From Candidatus Atribacteria bacterium 1244-E10-H5-B2 (GTDB taxonomy: Bacteria; Atribacterota; JS1; SB-45; 34-128): a stretch of 10,454 bases of DNA. The position numbers were made by a program, and so were the translations under genes. Below the pieces are notes generated by a model. It was given only the letters and a program-made list of their open reading frames with translations. It made no database searches and was not told where the DNA came from. Position 1 is the stretch's first letter. The number at the start of each line of letters is the position of its first letter. The stretch is from positions 1 through 10,454 of the forward strand of contig NMQN01000664.1 of assembly GCA_003575245.1 (NCBI GenBank), given 5' to 3'. Below, in pieces: positions 5,196-10,454 of this stretch.

Positions 5196-6959
5196 TTAAT
5201 TTATCGAAGGACCGTCTCCTGATAAGTTTTGTTTTAATATTTCTAAAAATATTTCTACTATTTTAGGGTCGAACTGAGTTCCCTTTCCTCCTTTAAGTTC
5301 CTGGATAACTGTTTCTTCGGTTAGGGCTTTACGGTAAGGTCGGTCGGATTTCATGGCATCATAGGCATCAGCTACGGCCAGGATACGGGCACCAAGGGGA
5401 ATATTTTCTCCGGATAATCCATCCGGATAACCTTTGCCATTATACCATTCGTGATGGTGTTTGATAAATGGCCTGATTGGTTGTAATAATTCTATAGGTT
5501 GAATAATACCCTCACCAACAACGGTGTGTTTCTTGATTTCATCGTATTCCTCGCCGGTTAAACCATTAGGATTATTCAAAACAATTCCTCTTACTCCAAT
5601 CTTTCCGATATCGTGCAGGATTGCGGCATACCTTAATGATTCTATTTCTTCTTCCGGTAGACCCAACTTTTGGGCAATTAATACTGCGTATTCCATAACT
5701 CTTGCTGAATGGCCATGGGTATAAGGGTCTTTCGCTTCTATGGCCTGGGCTAATGCCTTTACTATTTCAAAATAACTGTCCTGAATTTTTTGATATAAGC
5801 GGGAATTATTAATAGCGACTGCCGCCCCCTCAGAAAAGGACTTTAGTAAGTTTATTATATCAGGGCTAAGGGAAGTATTTTCTAAATTTATAACCCCTGT
5901 TACTTTATCTTCTACAATTATAGGAATTATTAAAAGTTGTTTTATCCGCCTACGAATTACCTTTATTTTTGAAAAATGCTTGTCATTTTCTAAGTCTTCA
6001 ATATATAAGAACTTTTTGTTCTTAACCACCCAACCGATAGTATTTTCATTTTCGTCAAAAGTAATCTTATTAATGTTTTTTTCACTCTTATCATAGGGAA
6101 TTTTAATAGAGAAAATATGTTTCTTTTCATCTAAAAGCATAATTGAGCCCCTGCCCGCACCGCTTATTTTAACAGAAAAATCTAAAATAGTTTGTAAAAT
6201 ATCATCGAGTTTTAATGTTGAGCTAATAGTTCGGGAGATCTGATAAAGCACGGATAATTGGTCTTTAGATTTTTTTAACTCTCTGGTTCGTAAGCCAACC
6301 TTCTCTTCTAACCTGCTACCCCATTCTTCTAACTCTTTTTTGGCTTGCGCTAATTCAGCACTTCTTTGCCTTAACTTCTGGGTGAAATTTTTCCCGGTAA
6401 AAAAGATCAAAAAAAATGTAAGTCCGATTAATAAGGTGGTAATTATAACATATTGGCTATCTTTATAAAGGTAAGGAGTTAATTTAAAAAATCCCACATA
6501 TGGAATAATATCAAAATATTCCAGTAAAACTATCGAGCTGTAACAAGTAAAACCAAAAAGGGCAATAATTAATCCTTCTCTTGGAGTAGATAAAATGCTT
6601 GAATAAAGTATAATAATAATAAAAAAGATACAACCAATCCACAATATACCGCCTGTATAGTGGAAAATACCGGTCACAAATAACAAGGCTGCGATATAGT
6701 TAGCAAAATGTATTCTTTTTATTAACTTAGGTTTCATTCTTCTTTTTTTTAAGATGTATTGAACCAAATACAGATAGAGAAAACACCCTGAAAAAAGAAA
6801 AAAAAGTTCATTATAAATAGGAATTTTGAAAAAATATTTCGAAACTAAAAAAGCAATAAGAAATATCAATAGCATAATGTAGCCAATAGTAAGAGCAGTT
6901 ATCATGTTTGTTTTTAGATTTTTAAGTTCTTCGTTTTCAGGTTCTTGATTTAAATCCAT
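5196..6959 (-). CDS. Membrane GAF/HD-GYP c-di-GMP phosphodiesterase
   Basis: This 587-residue membrane sensor probably hydrolyses cyclic-di-GMP in the cytoplasm. About six membrane segments (roughly 17-40, 50-70, 84-103, 104-121, 128-148, 168-190) form an N-terminal sensor with short loops. A coiled coil (about 190-235) links to a GAF domain (about 243-390) and then the HD-GYP domain (about 395-580). Catalytic elements are intact: H-G-H-S (415-418), the HD pair H449-D450 in H-D-I-G-K-I-G-V, H-H-H-E (501-504), G-Y-P (510-512) and the V-A-D-A-Y-D-A-M helix (529-536). GAGG seven bases upstream supports the ATG at 6959. Remnants of a PAS sensor and a GGDEF domain on either side give it a c-di-GMP setting. 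The signal sensed is unknown. Confidence 0.92.
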   Translation of the reverse strand: MDLNQEPENEELKNLKTNMITALTIGYIMLLIFLIAFLVSKYFFKIPIYNELFFLFSGCFLYLYLVQYILKKRRMKPKLIKRIHFANYIAALLFVTGIFHYTGGILWIGCIFFIIIILYSSILSTPREGLIIALFGFTCYSSIVLLEYFDIIPYVGFFKLTPYLYKDSQYVIITTLLIGLTFFLIFFTGKNFTQKLRQRSAELAQAKKELEEWGSRLEEKVGLRTRELKKSKDQLSVLYQISRTISSTLKLDDILQTILDFSVKISGAGRGSIMLLDEKKHIFSIKIPYDKSEKNINKITFDENENTIGWVVKNKKFLYIEDLENDKHFSKIKVIRRRIKQLLIIPIIVEDKVTGVINLENTSLSPDIINLLKSFSEGAAVAINNSRLYQKIQDSYFEIVKALAQAIEAKDPYTHGHSARVMEYAVLIAQKLGLPEEEIESLRYAAILHDIGKIGVRGIVLNNPNGLTGEEYDEIKKHTVVGEGIIQPIELLQPIRPFIKHHHEWYNGKGYPDGLSGENIPLGARILAVADAYDAMKSDRPYRKALTEETVIQELKGGKGTQFDPKIVEIFLEILKQNLSGDGPSIN

Positions 6960-7269
6960 AACCTTTCCTCTTAACTGTATAAGGTTTTAATAAAATTTAA
7001 TAATAATTTATTGAGTATAGTAAAACTAAATATAGTATACTACACATTTTTTAAAAATCCTTCTTTTTTCCAATATTTTCTGAAATTTTGTCAGCTATCA
7101 ATTAATCGGAGGATAAAAGAGCGAGAAATAAATTGACATTACAAATATAATTTTTTAGCACTATAATATTAACAATATAAAAATAAAATCTGCCAATCAT
7201 ATAATTCTAGATAGTGGGAATAAAGAGAAGGCTAAAAAATATAAGCCCTAAAATGATAAAGTGGAATAT
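6960..7269. other. 310-base AT-rich intergenic region between divergent genes
   Basis: No gene is visible. The region should carry the HD-GYP promoter on the minus strand and the promoter of the broken PAS gene on the plus strand. A perfect ten-base palindrome, TAGTATACTA, lies at 7033-7042 and includes a minus-strand TATACT box (7034-7039). The word aaaatccttctttttt at 7054-7069 also occurs at 356-371 in the left arm. Confidence 0.6.
7133..7167 (+). promoter_or_regulatory. Promoter-like boxes before the PAS remnant
   Basis: A perfect TTGACA (7133-7138) and a perfect TATAAT (7162-7167) are present, but 23 bases apart, which is too far for one sigma-70 promoter. TTACAA (7139-7144) stands 17 bases before the TATAAT and could serve as a poor -35. 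The AT richness makes chance matches likely. Confidence 0.3.
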
Positions 7270-7431
7270 ATGAAAGGTATAGAAAAAACTAAAGAGCAAT
7301 TAATAGATGAATTAGCAATATTGCGCCAATAAATTACTGAATTACAGAAATCAGAAATTAAACACCGGCAGATAGAAGAATCCCTACGGGATAGTGAGGA
7401 AAAATTTCGAATTCTGGTAGAAATGGCTACT
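7270..7431 (+). pseudogene. PAS-sensor N-terminal fragment with an in-frame stop
   Basis: From ATG 7270 the frame reads M-K-G-I-E-K-T-K-E-Q-L-I-D-E-L-A-I-L-R-Q, then TAA at 7330-7332. In the same frame it continues I-T-E-L-Q-K-S-E and reaches S-E-E-K-F-R-I-L-V-E-M-A (near 7396-7428), the usual opening of a PAS domain in signalling proteins. The coiled-coil leader and PAS start are typical of sensor kinases or GGDEF proteins. The rest of the PAS domain and the output domain are missing; around 7429-7431 the sequence switches to an oxidoreductase. The gene is therefore broken twice, by a nonsense codon and by truncation. The ribosome site before the ATG is weak. Confidence 0.65.
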
Positions 7432-7757
7432 GTGCGACACAACTGGTACCTTACCAGCGGGTTAACATCTTTGGCACTAAAGGGCGGATTGAAATAGAAA
7501 TACCTTTCAATGCTCCGTCTGACCGGCCGTGCAGAGTATGGTATGGAGATGGTAACAGGATTGAAGAGGTTGTCCTGGAAGTTTGTGACCAGTATACAAT
7601 TCAGGGAGACCTGTTTTCCCGGGCAGTGCTGGAAGATAGAGATGTCCCGGTACCGCTGGAAGATGCTGTGGCGAATATGCAAGTGATTGACGCACTCATC
7701 AGCAGTGCCAGAAACTCAAGCTGGGTTAACCTTAAGACAGACACCACTACTTTTTAG
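7431..7757 (+). pseudogene. Gfo/Idh/MocA oxidoreductase, C-terminal third only
   Basis: A 108-codon open stretch begins C-A-T-Q-L-V-P-Y-Q-R-V-N-I-F-G-T-K-G-R-I and contains F-N-A-P, C-D-Q-Y-T-I-Q-G-D-L-F-S-R-A, V-P-L-E-D-A-V-A-N-M and V-I-D-A-L-I-S-S-A. These are hallmarks of the C-terminal domain of Gfo/Idh/MocA NAD(P)-dependent sugar dehydrogenases. The family is usually about 330-340 residues, so roughly 230 residues, including the Rossmann NAD-binding domain, are missing and there is no start codon. The fragment is visibly richer in G and C than the flanking genes. Its TAG overlaps by two bases the stop codon of the opposing permease gene. It cannot be a working dehydrogenase as it stands. 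Confidence 0.75.
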
Positions 7758-8581
7758 TTACTGCGGCTGAATTTTATAGTAGCCAGAGTGATAAAAATGA
7801 TACCGCATATTAAAATAAAGAGGGCTTCATTAAATATAGTTACTTGATGCCCAAGAACAGTTAGGTTAAGTCCCATTGCCTGCCTTAATAGGGGATCTAA
7901 TTTATCTGCTTCTAATATTATTTTCTTAAACATATCTACAGAATAGGTGAGCGGATTTATAGTTACCAGAAAATTCATCCATGCCGGTAGTCCGGTTATC
8001 GGAAAGAATGCTCCCGATAAAAAGAGCATAGGAAAAATTAAAATTTGCACTACCATTTGAAATCCCGCTGAAGTTTTTAAGGAACTGGCAAGCAGAAGAC
8101 CTATGGAAGAAAGGGTAAAAGCTACCAAGAACATAGCGGGGATTAGTTTTATCATAATGGATAGATTTATTTTCAAGCCGATAAAGGGAACAAAGACAAA
8201 CATAAGCAATCCCTGTATAACGGCGATAGTAGTTCCTCCCAATACTTTGCCAATAGCAATAGAGCTTCTTTTTACCGGTGAAACCAGTATCTCTCTTAAA
8301 TATCCAAATTCTCTATCCTGTACCACTGAAAGTGCTGAAAAGATTGAGGTAGTAAAAATCACCATCCCAATAATGCCGGGGAACATAAATTTTACATAAT
8401 CAAAACTTGCCATAGCAGAAGGAGTATCTGCACCCTTGAGCAATGACCTTATGGAGCCGCTCATACCACTTCCGAATATAATTAGAAATAGGAAGGGCAT
8501 AGCAAAAGAACCAAAAAATCTTGCTTTATCTCTAAAAAACCTTATTATATCTCTCTGCCAGAGGGCGAAAATTTCTTCCAT
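7754..8581 (-). CDS. ABC-2 type exporter, permease subunit (right copy, intact)
   Basis: This 275-residue membrane subunit pairs with the ATPase at 8617-9609. After a short amphipathic N-terminus (W-Q-R-D-I-I-R-F-F-R-D-K near 8-19), about six hydrophobic segments span roughly residues 25-45, 65-87, 110-137, 145-167, 175-195 and 250-268. The E-F-G-Y-L-R-E-I-L-V-S-P motif (about 91-102) is characteristic of ABC-2 exporters of the DrrB/NodJ kind. The protein ends naturally, L-A-T-I-K-F-S-R-S-N, one short tail after the last helix, so this copy shows what the family member should look like. AGGAGA before the ATG is identical to the left copy. Its stop overlaps the end of the oxidoreductase fragment, a tail-to-tail arrangement. 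Confidence 0.9.
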   Translation of the reverse strand: MEEIFALWQRDIIRFFRDKARFFGSFAMPFLFLIIFGSGMSGSIRSLLKGADTPSAMASFDYVKFMFPGIIGMVIFTTSIFSALSVVQDREFGYLREILVSPVKRSSIAIGKVLGGTTIAVIQGLLMFVFVPFIGLKINLSIMIKLIPAMFLVAFTLSSIGLLLASSLKTSAGFQMVVQILIFPMLFLSGAFFPITGLPAWMNFLVTINPLTYSVDMFKKIILEADKLDPLLRQAMGLNLTVLGHQVTIFNEALFILICGIIFITLATIKFSRSN

Positions 8582-8616
8582 CTTATTTTCTCCTAACTGT
8601 TAACTTCTATCTCATT

Positions 8617-9609
8617 CTATCCATGCATTTTCATTCTTTTTTTCAATAAATCTCTTGCCGAGATTTCTTCATCTCTTATCTGTCTGCCGGTTAATTTCAA
8701 GAAGACATCATTCAAGGTAGGCCTTCTTAAATTAATGCTTTTAATTGGAGTTTTAAAACTTTTTATAAAACTGACTAAAAATTTATGACCTTTGTCCACC
8801 TTAAAAGAAAGGATTTTCTGGTTTTCGGTTACCTCTTTATTATATTTGTTTTCTATTTCTTTCTTGGAAGCTTTATTATCCAAGGTAGATATTTCTATAA
8901 TATCTCCACCCACTCTACTTTTCAGCTCATCCGGGGTATCTAAGGCAATCAATTTACCGTAATCGATAATAGCCACGCGGCTACATATTTCTGCTTCTTC
9001 CATATAATGAGTGGTTAAAAACATAGTAATGCCGGCTTTTTCTTTTAATTTCAAAATAAATTCCCATACATGGGCCCTGGTTTGAGGGTCAAGGCCTAAA
9101 GTTGGTTCATCTAAAAAAAGTACTTTCGGGTAATGCAGCAGACCCCGGGCAATCTCCAATCTCCTCTTCATGCCTCCTGAAAAAGTTTCTACAATTTTAT
9201 TTCTTTTATCGCTGAGTTCTACTATATTAAGCGATTCTTTTATTCTGGTTTCTCTCTCTTTTTTGGGGACTTTATAAAATCGGCAGTGTAATAGAAGATT
9301 TTCATTGGCGGTGAGTTTTTCATCCAGGGTATTTTCCTGAAAGATTATACCGATACTTTTCCTTACTTCATTTTGCGAGTTAATTATAGAATATCCGTTT
9401 ACGCTGGCGGTACCATGGCTTGGCTTGAGTATGGTACAAAGCATATTTATAGTGGTAGTTTTTCCTGCTCCATTAGGTCCTAAAAAGCCGAATATCTCTC
9501 TCTCTTTAACTTCGAAGCTGATATTTTTAACTGCTTCTAAATCGCCAAACTTTTTCCCCAAACTTTTAACTTCTATGATATTATTCATATTGTTTTCGCT
9601 ATCATTCAT
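8617..9609 (-). CDS. ABC-2 type exporter, ATP-binding subunit (NatA/DrrA-like), right copy
   Basis: The protein is identical to that of 846-1838, with all nucleotide-binding motifs intact (Walker A 44-51, signature 143-147, Walker B with E168, H201) and the DUF4162-type C-terminal extension. In this arm the ATPase is followed by the intact permease, so 9609 down to 7754 is the complete version of the two-gene exporter operon. The lack of any substitution against the left copy means either very recent duplication, gene conversion, or one locus represented twice by assembly. Confidence 0.93.
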   Translation of the reverse strand: MNDSENNMNNIIEVKSLGKKFGDLEAVKNISFEVKEREIFGFLGPNGAGKTTTINMLCTILKPSHGTASVNGYSIINSQNEVRKSIGIIFQENTLDEKLTANENLLLHCRFYKVPKKERETRIKESLNIVELSDKRNKIVETFSGGMKRRLEIARGLLHYPKVLFLDEPTLGLDPQTRAHVWEFILKLKEKAGITMFLTTHYMEEAEICSRVAIIDYGKLIALDTPDELKSRVGGDIIEISTLDNKASKKEIENKYNKEVTENQKILSFKVDKGHKFLVSFIKSFKTPIKSINLRRPTLNDVFLKLTGRQIRDEEISARDLLKKRMKMHG

Positions 9610-9697
9610 ATTTATTTTCGCCCACTTATTATTTTTATATCCCCTAATTTATTGCTTACTCTTATCTTTTTTCTTTTAAAATATGATATGCATACTA

Positions 9698-9726
9698 TTT
9701 TTACATATTATCCTCAAGCCTGTCAA
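9698..9726 (-). promoter_or_regulatory. Candidate sigma-70 promoter for the exporter operon (right copy)
   Basis: Mirror of 729-757: TTGACA at 9726-9721 and TAAAAA at 9703-9698 on the minus strand, with 17-base spacing. Confidence 0.45.
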
Positions 9727-9764
9727 TGTAAATATGGTTTTAATATCAAATCTCTCTTTTATCG

Positions 9765-9948
9765 GGGGACAATTTCTATTCTCCCCTCCGGAATTTAATC
9801 GGTAAATTAGCATTATTCCCCAAATCCCCGCCCTCTTGAGGAGGGAGGGTTAAAGTGGGGGGATGTTTAGACATGTGGGTCTGTCCTCATGAAAAAGGGG
9901 AATACCTGTCCTACGGGGATAAACGGGTTTGATGAATCAGGCCCCTAC
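9765..9948. repeat. GC-rich palindromic intergenic element (right copy)
   Basis: Mirror of 507-690, with the CCCTC/GAGGG stem-loop at 9831-9845. Confidence 0.55.
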
Positions 9949-9952
9949 ATTT

Positions 9953-10074
9953 CCTACTAACGACTATCTACTATTCACTAATGACTAATTTAATCGATCA
10001 ATTAATGAATTTTAAACTCTTGCAACTTGCATCCTCATCTCATGTTTTTCAATTGTAAACCGAAAACCGAAAAC
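9953..10074. repeat. Heptamer-periodic imperfect tandem words (right copy)
   Basis: Mirror of 381-502; on this strand the words read cgaaaac (twice), cttgcaa/cttgcat and a run of five heptamers ending ACTA. Confidence 0.7.
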
Positions 10075-10174
10075 TTTTCTCTCAAAAAAGAAGGATTTTG
10101 CGTCACCCTTGTAGAACTTTAATCATAGTATTTAAAAAATATTAAACAGGTAAATTAAAAGAGGAGAAAACAAT

Positions 10175-10324
10175 ATGGAAAAGAAAGAAGAGCGCCGTAC
10201 TGGAGAAGAAAGAAGATCAGGGGAAAACCGCAGAAAATTTAATGACCCAAATCACAAAGAACCTGAATGCAGAAGTGGCCAGGATAGAAGAACCGGCGAA
10301 GATAGAAGAAAATTCGAGAAATAG
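10175..10324 (+). CDS. 49-residue arginine-rich protein with internal duplication (right copy)
   Basis: Same protein as 131-280. GAGGAG at 10161-10166 lies eight bases before ATG 10175, and the stop is TAG at 10322-10324. The two repeated units, the proline-containing linker and the single cysteine are unchanged. The good ribosome site and the conserved repeat structure argue for a real gene despite its length. The next downstream sequence is a headless ABC-ATPase fragment, not a natural operon partner. Confidence 0.7.
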   Translation: MEKKEERRTGEERRSGENRRKFNDPNHKEPECRSGQDRRTGEDRRKFEK

Positions 10325-10350
10325 CATATCCTTTCAAAATAAATAGTTAA

Positions 10351-10454
10351 AATGAAAATTTTACCGTAGAGGAAAATCTGATTCTTAAAGATCATATACA
10401 CCAACCTTATGCTGATGGAATATTTATGAATTTTAAAAACATTGCCCGGGAGAG
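10351..10454 (+). pseudogene. ABC transporter ATPase fragment, 5'-truncated and running off the window (right copy)
   Basis: Mirror of 1-104. The frame opens just after TAA at 10348-10350 and runs to the window end; recognisable ATPase sequence begins near 10360 with F-T-V-E-E-N-L-I-L-K. The junction with the unrelated small gene must lie between its stop (10324) and about 10360. Confidence 0.5.

Larger units (their letters stand above)
9610..10174. other. 565-base non-coding stretch (right copy)
   Basis: Mirror of 281-845: promoter-like region for the ATPase, GC-rich palindromic block, heptamer-periodic words and the leader of the small arginine-rich gene. No additional gene is seen. Confidence 0.8.
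7787..10454 (-). repeat. Right arm of the perfect 2668-base inverted repeat
   Basis: This is the reverse complement of bases 1-2668. The inner boundary falls inside the permease gene, 33 bases before its stop codon. This copy therefore keeps the natural-looking permease C-terminus while the left copy does not. The outer boundary is the window end, inside an ABC-ATPase reading frame. Confidence 0.97.

Noticed and set aside
5192..5203. 12-base palindrome TAAATTAATTTA at the end of the HD-GYP gene
   Set aside because: Pure A/T sequence in AT-rich DNA overlapping a stop codon; chance is the simplest explanation.
5524..5724. 66-residue plus-strand ORF
   Set aside because: Antisense to the HD-GYP catalytic domain.
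7248..7695. Two minus-strand ORFs of 144 and 62 residues
   Set aside because: They lie antisense over the PAS and Gfo/Idh/MocA remnants, whose plus-strand translation matches known families; the minus-strand translations show no domain sense.
1..10454. Complete linear plasmid with terminal inverted repeats
   Set aside because: The arms would suit this, but both ends cut an open ABC-ATPase frame, and there is no replication, terminal-protein or telomere-resolvase gene in the centre.
1..10454. Composite transposon flanked by inverted insertion sequences
   Set aside because: The arms carry an exporter and a small gene, not a transposase; no target-site duplication can be assessed because the arms run to the window ends.

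Overview
This is AT-rich bacterial DNA with Shine-Dalgarno sites of the AAGGAG type, an ABC exporter, a cyclic-di-GMP HD-GYP sensor and intergenic dispersed-repeat material. The style fits a low-GC anaerobe such as Atribacterota or a deep-branching Firmicutes lineage. That placement is an impression from protein style and composition only; no rRNA or tRNA is present to test it.

The dominant feature is a perfect mirror. Bases 1-2668 reappear as the reverse complement at 7787-10454 (position x pairs with 10455-x), flanking a 5118-base unique centre. Each arm carries, from its outer end inward: a decapitated ABC-ATPase fragment running off the window; a 49-residue arginine-rich protein with an internal duplication; a 565-base non-coding stretch with heptamer-periodic words and a GC-rich palindromic repeat; an ABC-2 exporter ATPase; and its permease. 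The arms reach both window ends exactly, so this is either a real large inverted duplication or an assembly/amplification artefact.

The permease differs between arms after residue 265. The right copy (7754-8581, minus) has a normal end and 275 residues. The left copy runs in frame into the C-terminal part of a DUF3795-like Cys-rich protein, giving a 403-residue ORF.

The unique centre holds four intact genes: an isoprenylcysteine-methyltransferase-like membrane protein (3169-3693), a LapA-domain protein (3753-4094) and an HpcH/HpaI aldolase (4184-4978), all plus strand, then a membrane GAF/HD-GYP c-di-GMP phosphodiesterase (5196-6959, minus). Between and beside them lie remnants: a GGDEF C-terminal tail (5078-5182), a PAS-sensor N-terminus with an in-frame stop (7270-7431), and the last third of a Gfo/Idh/MocA oxidoreductase (7431-7757).

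The intact genes do not form one obvious pathway. The exporter genes form a two-gene operon. The HD-GYP protein and the PAS and GGDEF remnants share a c-di-GMP theme. The striking property is mosaicism: five truncated gene pieces joined at abrupt boundaries, two of which begin with the same hexamer TGTGCG. I see no transposase, integrase, CRISPR array or replication gene that would explain it.
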